From UBA961 sp014191195 (lineage in GTDB: Bacteria > Bacteroidota > Ignavibacteria > Kapaibacteriales > UBA961): a stretch of DNA of 64,000 nt. The notes beneath the pieces are model-generated. The model was not told the DNA's origin, ran no database searches, and saw only the letters and a program-made list of their open reading frames with translations. Position numbers and translations under genes: made by a program. The stretch spans positions 310,001 to 374,000 of the forward strand of contig OZ123195.1 in the NCBI GenBank assembly GCA_964204605.1. Reading direction: 5' to 3'. Positions 53,813 through 62,800 of this stretch are shown piece by piece. Numbering within the stretch: the first letter of the stretch is position 1; every line of letters begins with the position of its first letter.

Positions 53813-54520
53813 ATGAAACGACATGGTAAGCGCTTTACATCGGCGTTAAAAAACGTTGACATAGCAAAAGAATACTCGTATCGTGAAGCGGTAGAGCTGG
53901 TTAAAAAAAATGCAACCGCAAAATTCGATGAATCGTTCGAAGTGGCGATCCGCCTTGGTGTGGATCCCAGAAAGGCTGACCAGCTCGTTCGCGGCACAGT
54001 GTCGCTTCCTCACGGAACAGGTAAATCCGTAAGAGTACTTGTAATGGCTAAATCACCAAAAGATGCAGAGGCTTTAGCAGCTGGTGCAGATTATGCTGGT
54101 TTAGAAGAGTATTCACAAAAAATCCAAGCAGGCTGGGCAGATATTGACGTCATCATTGCAACTCCGGATGTAATGGGTGAAGTTGGTAAACTTGGCCGTA
54201 TTCTTGGACCACGCGGTTTGATGCCTAATCCAAAAAGTGGAACTGTAACTTTTGATGTAGCAAAAGCCGTTAACGAGGTGAAAGCTGGAAAAATCGAATA
54301 TCGAGTAGACAAAGCAGGCAATGTACATGCATCTGTTGGTAAATGTTCATTTACAACTGAACAAATAGCCGAAAATGCAATGGAATTATATAATAGTATT
54401 CTACGTGCTAAACCCCTTACATCAAAGGGTAAATATGTACGTGGAATTGCATTCAGTTCTACTATGGGCCCTGGGCTTCATATAAGTGAACAATCAATGG
54501 GCGGCCATTCTCAAGATTAA
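53813..54520 (+). CDS. rplA: 50S ribosomal protein L1
   Basis: The 235-residue protein has the L1 marks: VDPRKADQLVRGTVSLPHGTGK, GRILGPRGLMPNPKSGTVT and GKIEYRVDKAGNVHASVG. L1 forms the stalk at the ribosome E site and in E. coli represses its own operon by binding mRNA. The first third of the gene (about 53813-54030) is much richer in G+C and uses codons (GCG, CGC, CTC, CCC, GTG) that are rare nearby. Confidence 0.97.
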   Translation: MKRHGKRFTSALKNVDIAKEYSYREAVELVKKNATAKFDESFEVAIRLGVDPRKADQLVRGTVSLPHGTGKSVRVLVMAKSPKDAEALAAGADYAGLEEYSQKIQAGWADIDVIIATPDVMGEVGKLGRILGPRGLMPNPKSGTVTFDVAKAVNEVKAGKIEYRVDKAGNVHASVGKCSFTTEQIAENAMELYNSILRAKPLTSKGKYVRGIAFSSTMGPGLHISEQSMGGHSQD

Positions 54521-54552
54521 TTGAGAATTATTAAACAATGTCTATTACGCAC

Positions 54553-54601
54553 TGTTATGAATCCGGGCTTCTCTCCAATTTATTGGTGCCGTACAATAAC
54601 A
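54553..54601 (+). promoter_or_regulatory. probable L10 leader (rplJ autoregulatory RNA)
   Basis: In the 116-nt rplA-rplJ gap, TGTTAT (54553-54558) pairs with ATAACA (54596-54601), then CGG with CCG, and CCAA/TTGG closes a TTTA loop (54575-54586). A stem with internal loops here is where L10(L12)4 binds its mRNA in many bacteria. Position and shape support this; I cannot match the consensus exactly. Confidence 0.45.
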
Positions 54602-54636
54602 AGTATATATACACTCTAATCTGAGTTAAGTTCATT

Positions 54637-55161
54637 ATGGTAACAAAACAGCAGAAAGAGCAAGTAGTTGCCGAATTGGTAGCCATGCTTCAAGGTGCTT
54701 CGGCTTTGTACCTTCTTGACTATTCCGCGATGACAGTTACAGAAAGCAATAATTTGCGTTCTGAGCTAAGAAAAAAGAATCTAACATTTAGAGTTGCCAA
54801 AAACAGGTTAATTCAACGTGCTTTGGTAGAAGTTCCAGGATTTTCAATTCCTGAGGATAAATTCTTTGGTCAAACAGGAATAATAGTAGGTTATAGCGAT
54901 CCAATCGCTCCTGCTAAAATTATCAAGGATGTATCAGAAAAGTCTGATAAACCTAAGCTAAAGGCTGCAATCGTAGATGGTCAATTTTTTGATGGTGGGC
55001 AATTAAAGCAAATAGCAGCATTGCCAACCAAAGAAGATTTGATTGCTTCGATACTTGGTAGCTTAAATGCTCCGGCTTCAGGAATCGTTGGTGCTATCAA
55101 TGCGGTATTGCGCGATGTTGCATACCTTGTTGAAGAAGTAGCAAAAAACAAAGCAGCTTAA
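54637..55161 (+). CDS. rplJ: 50S ribosomal protein L10
   Basis: The 174-residue protein has the L10 N-terminal domain (KEQVVAELVAMLQGASALYLLDYSAMTV, up to the TV; NNLRSELRKKNLTFRVAKNRL) and a C-terminal helix (VGAINAVLRDVAYLVEEVA) that anchors L7/L12 dimers. It forms the base of the ribosomal stalk. Confidence 0.97.
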   Translation: MVTKQQKEQVVAELVAMLQGASALYLLDYSAMTVTESNNLRSELRKKNLTFRVAKNRLIQRALVEVPGFSIPEDKFFGQTGIIVGYSDPIAPAKIIKDVSEKSDKPKLKAAIVDGQFFDGGQLKQIAALPTKEDLIASILGSLNAPASGIVGAINAVLRDVAYLVEEVAKNKAA

Positions 55162-55209
55162 GCTGCATTAATTAGAAACTACAATCATTTTAATATTGGA
55201 GAATTATCC

Positions 55210-55587
55210 ATGTCAGCAAAGGTTGATGAATTAGTAGAAAAAATTGGCTCTCTTACATTAGTAGAGGCATCTGAATTAAAAACTGCTTTAGAAGAAAAGT
55301 TTGGCGTAACAGCATCCGCTCCGATGATGATGGCTGGCCCAGCAGCAGCAGCACCAGCAGCAGCAGTAGAAGAACAAACAGAATTTGATGTTGAATTAAC
55401 CGAGGCTGGTCCGAATAAACTTAATGTTATTAAGATTGTTCGTGAAATTACCGGATTAGGATTAAAAGAAGCTAAAGATCTTGTAGAAGCAGCTCCAAAA
55501 ATTGTTAAAGAGCAAATTTCTAAAGAAGAAGCAACAGCATTGGCAAAGAAAATCGAAGAGACTGGCGCTAAAGTTACACTTAAGTAA
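55210..55587 (+). CDS. rplL: 50S ribosomal protein L7/L12
   Basis: The 125-residue acidic protein has the dimerising N-terminus, an Ala/Pro-rich hinge (AGPAAAAPAAAVEE) and the C-terminal factor-binding domain (LNVIKIVREITGLGLKEAKD, ATALAKKIEETGAKVTLK). A GGAG lies 8 nt before the ATG, a clear Shine-Dalgarno. It recruits translation GTPases. Confidence 0.97.
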   Translation: MSAKVDELVEKIGSLTLVEASELKTALEEKFGVTASAPMMMAGPAAAAPAAAVEEQTEFDVELTEAGPNKLNVIKIVREITGLGLKEAKDLVEAAPKIVKEQISKEEATALAKKIEETGAKVTLK

Positions 55588-55640
55588 TTGTGTAGTTCCT
55601 GCCCTACGATTTTTAGCTATTAAAGCTTTATAAAATCATT

Positions 55641-55679
55641 GGGCGGCATGAATTAACTCTTGTCGCCCTTTGTTTTTTA
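55641..55679 (+). terminator. terminator/attenuator after rplL
   Basis: Stem GGGCGGCA (55641-55648) and TGTCGCCC (55661-55668) with one G-T pair, loop 12 nt, then TTTGTTTTTTAT. It probably stops part of the transcripts before rpoB, as the rplL-rpoB attenuator does in E. coli. Confidence 0.7.
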
Positions 55680-55765
55680 TGTTTCGTTGTCAATTTTAAA
55701 GACTCAATACGTTGAGTTCCATGTTGTTGATGGATTACATGCTAGTAAACAGTGGAATATTCATT

Positions 55766-55818
55766 AGGATTTCTCGATAAGGCTATATGTCGGTCTTATC
55801 GAGAAATCCTACTTTTTT
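55766..55818 (+). terminator. second terminator-like hairpin before rpoB
   Basis: A perfect 16-bp stem (55766-55781 with 55795-55810; core TTCTCGATAAG/CTTATCGAGAA), loop 13 nt, then ACTTTTTT. It lies 73 bp before the rpoB start. It may be a second attenuator or an RNase III-type processing site. Confidence 0.6.
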
Positions 55819-55877
55819 CGAAGCTGAATGGGCTAATATGCCAAAGCATATTATACTCAGTTTGCTCTCTTGTTCAC

Positions 55878-55883
55878 AAGGAG
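55878..55883 (+). promoter_or_regulatory. strong ribosome binding site of rpoB
   Basis: AAGGAG, seven bases before the ATG at 55891. It decides the rpoB start against the in-frame TTG at 55870, which lies upstream of it. Confidence 0.8.
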
Positions 55884-55890
55884 ATGTCGA

Positions 55891-58800
55891 ATGAACAAAC
55901 CTAAATATTCAAGTGATGGCAGAATTGTTAGATTACGTGATCGTGTAACTTTTGCCCAACAGCAAGAGTACGAATCATATCCAGATTTACTTAATCTGCA
56001 ATTAAAATCGTATAAAGAATTCCTACAGGATGATTTGCATCCTTTGATGCGTCAGCCGCAAGGTTTACAAAAGGCATTTTTGACTAATTTTCCTATTGAA
56101 GATTCATCTGCAATATTTCAATTAGAATTTTTAGAATACTTTATTGAAAAACCAAAGTACTCTGAAGATGAATGCCGTGAAAGAGAATTAACTTTTGCCA
56201 AGGCACTTAAAGCTCGTATGCGTCTTTCTAGTAAAGCAGATCCGTCATCTGAAGACTATATCGACCCAATGGAACAGGAAGTCTATCTAGGTAATATTCC
56301 TGCTATGACACCACGCGGTACCTTTATTATTAATGGTGCTGAACGCGTTATTGTAGCTCAGCTTCATAGATCTCCAGGTGTATTCTTTGATGATGCTGTG
56401 CACCCAAATGGTACTAGAATCTATACTGCTAGGGTCATACCTTTTAAGGGCTCGTGGATTGAATTTACAACAGATATCCATGATGTAATGTATGCTTACA
56501 TAGACCGCAAAAAGAAATTCCCTGTAACTACATTATTACGTGCTCTTGGTTATTCTTCCGATGAAAAGATTCTTGAATTATTTGAATTAGCAAAGGATAT
56601 TCCTGCTGCTGACCTTAATGAAAGTCATATCGGACGTAGATTAGCTGGCGAAGTTATCGATATGAGTACAGGTGAGATTATTGCTAATCGCGATATGATT
56701 ATCGATGAAACGTTATTGGCATTTTTTAATGCATCTGATATTGTTTCTGTTCGTGTATTTACTTATGAAAGCGTAAATGATGAACCTGTAATTGCAAAAA
56801 CACTTGCTAAAGATACAACAAGAACCAGAGAAGAAGCATTAAATGTCATTTATCGACAAATGAGGTCAAGTGATGCTCCAGATATGGACACTGCTTTGGC
56901 TTTATTAGAAAAATTATTTTTTAATGACAAACGCTATGATTTAGGTGTTGTTGGTCGTTTTAGAATCAATGATAAATTAAAACTAGATGCACCTTTAGAC
57001 TGCACAGTACTTCGTTTAGAAGATATCGTTACAATCGTTAAGTATTTAATTGATTTACATGATCAAAAGCAAACAGTTGACGATATCGATCACTTAGGTA
57101 ATAGACGTGTTAGAACAGTTGGTGAACAATTATCAGCACAGTTCAATCTTGGCTTAACAAGAATGGCTCGTACCATTAAAGAACGCTTAAGTGTCTATGA
57201 TGGAGAATCATTAACGCCAGCAGAACTTGTAAATGCAAGAACTATAACAAGTGTTGTTAATCAATTTTTTGGTACAAATCAATTATCTCAGTTCATGGAT
57301 CAAACAAATCCATTATCTGAATTAACACATAAACGCCGTACTTCTGCTTTAGGACCTGGTGGATTAACCAGAGAACGTGCTGGATTCGAGGTTCGAGATG
57401 TTCATTATACGCATTATGGACGTTTATGCCCCATTGAAACACCAGAAGGCCCAAATATCGGTTTGATATCCTCTCTAGCAATTCACGCAACTGTAAATGA
57501 ATTCGGCTTTATTGAAACACCATATCGAAAAGTAGAAAATGGTAAAGTATTAGATAAAATTGAATATCTCGCCGCAGAAAAAGAAGAAGGACTTATTATT
57601 GCTCCAGCTTCAACTGAAGTTGATAAGTCTGGAAATATTATGGGTGATCGTGTAAAAGCAAGACAAAGTGGCGACTTCGTTGTTGTATCTCCTACAGATA
57701 TCAATTTTATGGATGTCTGTACAGATCAAATTACTAGCCCTGCAGCAGCTTTAATTCCATTCCTTGAGCATGATGATGCAAATAGAGCCTTGATGGGCTC
57801 TAACATGCAACGTCAAGGAGTACCTTTATTACGTCCCAAAGCCCCGATTGTAGGAACAGGGATGGAAGTAAGAGTAGCTCATGATTCACGTGCAATCATT
57901 CAAGCTGAAGATGATGGATTAGTTGAATATGTATGTGCAGATTATATAACAGTCCGTTATCACGATAATAGAACAGATGAAGAAAAATTGATTTCCTTCG
58001 AAACAGAAAGACTTCATTCATATAAGCTTCAAAAATTCTTCCGTACCAATCAAGATACTTGTATTAATCAGCGTCCACTTGTTCGTAAAGGACAAACTAT
58101 TGTAAAAGGACAACCTTTAGCTGATGGTGCTGCTACTGAAATGAGTGAATTGGCTTTAGGACAAAATGTTCTGGTTGCATTCATGCCTTGGCGTGGATAT
58201 AATTTTGAAGATGCTATTATCATTAGCGAAAGAATGGTAGCCGAAGATATCTTTACTTCATTGCATATCGAGGAATATACATTACAAGTTCGTGATACAA
58301 AGCGTGGTGAAGAAGAATTTACTAAAGAAATACCGAATGTATCAGAAGAAACAACCAAAGATCTAGATGATAATGGTATTATTCGTCCAGGTGCAAAAGT
58401 GCGTGAAGGTGATATTCTTATTGGTAAGATAACACCTAAAGGAGAATCAGATCCGACACCTGAAGAAAAGTTACTAAGAGCTATTTTTGGTGATAAAGCT
58501 GGCGATGTAAAGGATGCATCATTAAAAGCACCTCCAGGCCTAAAAGGTATAGTAATTAATACAAAGCTCTTTAGCAGAAGAATGATGGCAAGCGATGCAG
58601 AATTACGTGCTGAAGAGAAAAAACGTCAAGATGTAATCGGTAGAAGAGAGGCAAAACTCTTGAAGGCATTGGACGATGATTGCGCTGCTCGTTTAGCAAA
58701 GTTAGTAGACGGACACAAAGTTTTAGGAATTAAACTTGTAAATGACAAATTAGTTCTTCGAGCAGGTACAAAAGTTGTTGAAAATGACTTGTATAATAAA

Positions 58801-59709
58801 TATATCGATGGCACTTTAAAATTAGACCAACTAGATGTAGAGAAATCATGGTTCGCTGAAGAATCTATGATGAATAATGTGCGTCAATTGATGCATAATT
58901 ATGCAGCTAAAAAAAGTGATTTACAAGGTACGGCAAAAGCAGAAAAAAATAAAATTGCTGCTGGCGATGAGCTTCAACCAGGTATTCTTCAGATGTCTAA
59001 AGTGTATGTAGCAAAAAAACGTAAGCTACAAGTTGGAGACAAAATGGCTGGAAGACACGGTAATAAAGGTATTGTGTCTAAAATTGTACCTTTGGAAGAC
59101 ATGCCATTTATGCCTGATGGAACACCAGTGGATATAGTTTTGAATCCGCTTGGGGTGCCATCACGTATGAATCTTGGACAATTATTTGAAACTGCTTTAG
59201 GCTGGGCAGGTAAAGAGCTTGGGGTCCATTTTGCAACACCAATTTTTGATGGTGCAAGTTGGGATGAGGTTGGCGATTATCTAGAAAAAGCTGGATTACC
59301 AAGAAAAGGTAAATCAGTTCTTTATGATGGCCGTACAGGTGAAGCATTTGAACATGAAGTGACAATTGGTATTATCTATATGCTTAAGCTTTCTCACCTT
59401 GTTGAAGATAAGATTCATGCTCGTTCAATAGGACCATATTCTTTAATTACACAGCAACCTCTTGGTGGTAAAGCACAATTTGGTGGCCAACGTTTAGGAG
59501 AAATGGAAGTATGGGCACTAGAAGCTTACGGAGCAGCCCACACCTTGCAAGAAATGCTTACATTAAAGTCTGATGATGTTCAAGGACGTGCAAAAATGTA
59601 CGAATCAATTGTAAAAGGCGATAATATGCCAAATCCAAGCATCCCTGAATCATTCAATGTTCTTGTAAGAGAATTACAAGGCTTATGCCTTGATGTAGTT
59701 ATTGTCTAA
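55891..59709 (+). CDS. rpoB: RNA polymerase subunit beta
   Basis: From the ATG at 55891 (MNKPKYSSDGRIVRLRDRVT) the protein has 1272 residues, the size seen in Bacteroidota. The rifampicin region is wild type: QLSQFMDQ, THKRRTSALGPGG and LTRERAGFEV keep the Asp, His and Ser equivalent to E. coli 516, 526 and 531. The catalytic-side motifs GYNFEDAIIISERMV, GRHGNKGIVSKI and GGKAQFGGQRLGEMEVWALE are present. It follows two hairpins after rplL and has a strong ribosome binding site. Confidence 0.98.
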   Translation: MNKPKYSSDGRIVRLRDRVTFAQQQEYESYPDLLNLQLKSYKEFLQDDLHPLMRQPQGLQKAFLTNFPIEDSSAIFQLEFLEYFIEKPKYSEDECRERELTFAKALKARMRLSSKADPSSEDYIDPMEQEVYLGNIPAMTPRGTFIINGAERVIVAQLHRSPGVFFDDAVHPNGTRIYTARVIPFKGSWIEFTTDIHDVMYAYIDRKKKFPVTTLLRALGYSSDEKILELFELAKDIPAADLNESHIGRRLAGEVIDMSTGEIIANRDMIIDETLLAFFNASDIVSVRVFTYESVNDEPVIAKTLAKDTTRTREEALNVIYRQMRSSDAPDMDTALALLEKLFFNDKRYDLGVVGRFRINDKLKLDAPLDCTVLRLEDIVTIVKYLIDLHDQKQTVDDIDHLGNRRVRTVGEQLSAQFNLGLTRMARTIKERLSVYDGESLTPAELVNARTITSVVNQFFGTNQLSQFMDQTNPLSELTHKRRTSALGPGGLTRERAGFEVRDVHYTHYGRLCPIETPEGPNIGLISSLAIHATVNEFGFIETPYRKVENGKVLDKIEYLAAEKEEGLIIAPASTEVDKSGNIMGDRVKARQSGDFVVVSPTDINFMDVCTDQITSPAAALIPFLEHDDANRALMGSNMQRQGVPLLRPKAPIVGTGMEVRVAHDSRAIIQAEDDGLVEYVCADYITVRYHDNRTDEEKLISFETERLHSYKLQKFFRTNQDTCINQRPLVRKGQTIVKGQPLADGAATEMSELALGQNVLVAFMPWRGYNFEDAIIISERMVAEDIFTSLHIEEYTLQVRDTKRGEEEFTKEIPNVSEETTKDLDDNGIIRPGAKVREGDILIGKITPKGESDPTPEEKLLRAIFGDKAGDVKDASLKAPPGLKGIVINTKLFSRRMMASDAELRAEEKKRQDVIGRREAKLLKALDDDCAARLAKLVDGHKVLGIKLVNDKLVLRAGTKVVENDLYNKYIDGTLKLDQLDVEKSWFAEESMMNNVRQLMHNYAAKKSDLQGTAKAEKNKIAAGDELQPGILQMSKVYVAKKRKLQVGDKMAGRHGNKGIVSKIVPLEDMPFMPDGTPVDIVLNPLGVPSRMNLGQLFETALGWAGKELGVHFATPIFDGASWDEVGDYLEKAGLPRKGKSVLYDGRTGEAFEHEVTIGIIYMLKLSHLVEDKIHARSIGPYSLITQQPLGGKAQFGGQRLGEMEVWALEAYGAAHTLQEMLTLKSDDVQGRAKMYESIVKGDNMPNPSIPESFNVLVRELQGLCLDVVIV

Positions 59710-59720
59710 AAAAATAAAAA

Positions 59721-59785
59721 ATGGAAGTCCTTTTAAGGGCTTCCATCAATATATAGCAGGTTAACACCTGCGGAGTAGATACTCC
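59721..59785 (+). other. three tandem hairpins between rpoB and rpoC
   Basis: Hairpin 1: ATGGAAGTCC (59721-59730) with GGGCTTCCAT (59737-59746), one G-T pair. Hairpin 2: GCAGGT (59756-59761) with ACCTGC (59766-59771). Hairpin 3: GGAGT (59772-59776) with ACTCC (59781-59785). None is followed directly by a T run on the plus strand, so they are more likely processing or stability elements than terminators. Confidence 0.55.
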
Positions 59786-59828
59786 ACCAAATTAATACGA
59801 AACTTTTTTCATCCTATGGAGAAGATCC

Positions 59829-62800
59829 ATGCAATCGCATTCAATTCCCCGCAAAGGATTCTCTCAGATAACTATTAAAATCGCATCACCTGACGAAGTA
59901 TTAAATCGTTCACATGGTGAGGTTACAAAACCAGAAACAATTAATTATCGCTCTTTCAGACCAGAAAAAGATGGTTTGTTTTGCGAAAAAATCTTTGGCC
60001 CAATTAGAGATTGGGAATGTGCTTGTGGCAAATACAAGCGTATTCGCTATAAGGGCATTGTTTGTGACCGTTGTGGTGTAGAAGTTACTCAAAAATCTGT
60101 GCGTCGTGAACGTATGGGCCATATCATGTTGGCAGTTCCTGTTGTACATATTTGGTTCTTCCGATCTTTACCAAGCAAGATAAGCCATTCACTAGGTATG
60201 CCTACCAAAGATATAGAAAGAATTATATACTATGAATCATATGTGGTAGTTCAACCTGGTAATACCGGTTTGCAACAAAAAGATTTATTAACTGAAGAAC
60301 AATATCTAGAAGTATTAGCTTCATTAACTCCTGCTGAAAGGAATATGGATGATGATGAACCTAAAAAGTTTATCGCATTAATTGGTGGCGAAGCAGTGAA
60401 AGAATTATTAAGAAGAATAGATCCAGAAGATAGTTATCATAATCTACGTATTGAATTACGTGATGAAACTTCTCAACAAAGAAAAGCCGAACTTCTAAAA
60501 AGATTAAGAATCTTAGAAGCATTTACAGGAAAAGATTTACCAAATAAATCACGTCCAGAATGGATGGTTTTAGATGTAGTACCTGTAATTCCACCAGATC
60601 TACGTCCATTAGTACCCCTAGAAGGCGGAAGATTTGCTACTTCAGATTTAAATGATCTTTATCGTCGTGTAATCATCCGTAATAATCGTCTTCGTCGTCT
60701 TATTGACATCAAAGCACCAGAAGTAATCTTACGTAATGAAAAACGTATGCTTCAAGAATCTGTTGATGCATTATTTGATAATAGCCGTCGTAGTGTAAGA
60801 AGCGAATCACAAAGAGCGCTTAAATCACTTGCAGATACTTTAAAAGGAAAAACTGGACGTTTTAGACAAAACCTATTGGGCAAACGTGTTGATTATTCCG
60901 GACGTTCTGTTATTGTGGTTGGACCAGAATTAAAAATTCATGAATGTGGCTTGCCTAAGGATATGGCCGTAGAATTGTTCAAACCATTTATTATCAGAAA
61001 ACTAATTGAGCGTGGACATGTAAAAACTGTAAAGAGCGCAAAAAAATTAGTAGAACGTAAAACAAATGAAGTGTGGGATATTCTAGAAAAAGTAATCGAT
61101 GGGCATCCAGTTTTACTTAATCGTGCACCTACACTACATAGATTAGGGATTCAAGCATTTCAACCAAGACTTATTGAAGGTAAAGCTATACAACTTCATC
61201 CTTTGGTAACTACAGCTTTCAATGCCGATTTTGACGGCGATCAAATGGCTGTTCATGTTCCTTTAAGTTTTGAAGCTCAATTAGAATCTTTATTGCTTAT
61301 GCTTGCTTCTCATAATATTATGCATACTCAGCATGGAGACCCAATTGCTGTACCTTCTCAAGACATGGTTTTGGGTGCATATTATTTAACAAAGCTTCGC
61401 CGTGGTGCAAAAGGAGAAGGAAAAATATTCTCTTCACCATCAGAAGTAATTATTGCACATAATTCGAATCAAATTACATTACATACCAAGATCAAAGTTC
61501 GTTTAAACGCTATTGCAGGTCAAAAAAGTACTTTGATAGAAACTACAGTAGGAAGGGTGATATTCAATCAGATTGTACCAAAAGAAATGGGATATCTGAA
61601 TGAATTATTAACCAAAGGACGCTTGCGCCAAATTATTGGACTCTGTTTCCGTAAAGCTGGATTAGCAAAAACAGTTGAATTCTTAGATGCAACGAAAGAA
61701 ATTGGATTCATGGCTGCTACACGTGGTGGATTATCTGTATCTATTTCTGATGTTGTTATTCCTGAAGAAAAAGTTAAACTGATTGCTAAAGCGCAAGAAA
61801 CTGTTGATAATATCGAAGAGTATTACCAAAATGGTGTTATTACATCTGGCGAAAGATATAATAAAATTATTGATACTTGGTCTAATGCAACCAATAAAGT
61901 TGCCGATAAACTATATCAAGAATTACAATTAGCTCAAGATGGATTTAATACATTTTGGATGATGTTGGATTCTCAAGCTAGAGGCTCTAAAGAGCAAATT
62001 CGTCAGCTTGCAGGTATGCGTGGATTAATGGCAAAACCACAAAAATCATTAACAGGTTCAAGTGCAGAATTAATTGAAAATCCTATTATTTCAAACTTTA
62101 AGGAAGGTTTGACAATTTTGGAATACTTCATTTCTACGCACGGTGCTCGAAAAGGTCTTGCTGATACAGCTTTAAAAACCGCTGATGCTGGCTATTTAAC
62201 ACGTCGTTTACATGATGTTGCTCAAGATATGATTATATCTGGTGATGATTGTGGAACAATACGTGGCGTCGAAATGAAAGCCCTGAAAGATGGTGAAGAT
62301 GTAAAAGAACCATTATCAGAAAGGATTTTAGGACGTTGTGCATTAGTGGATATAATTAATCCTGAAAATGGTGAAATAATTGTTGGAAAAGGACAAGTCC
62401 TTACTGAAGAAAATGCTCAAAAAGTTGCAGAATCTTCTTTAGAATCAGTTCTTATTCGCTCTGTATTAACATGTGAATCACGTCGTGGTGTATGTGCTAA
62501 ATGTTATGGACGTAATATGGCTACGGGCCAAATGGTAGATGTAGGAGAAGCAGTTGGAACAATTGCATCTCAATCTATCGGTGAACCTGGAACTCAGCTA
62601 ACATTACGTACATTCCATACTGGCGGAACGGCTTCACTTGTTGCTTCACAATCTACAGTATTAGCCAAATTCGATGGTAAAATCATCTTCGAAAATGTAA
62701 AAATCGTTTCATATGAAGATGAAAATGGTGTGGATATGTCTGTAGTAATAAGCAGAAGCGGTGTCATTACTATAATTGATTCCGATACAGGCCGTGTTCT

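Noticed and set aside
55870..55890. TTG start at 55870 for rpoB
   Set aside because: It would put the strong AAGGAG inside the gene; the ATG at 55891 is seven bases after that site.
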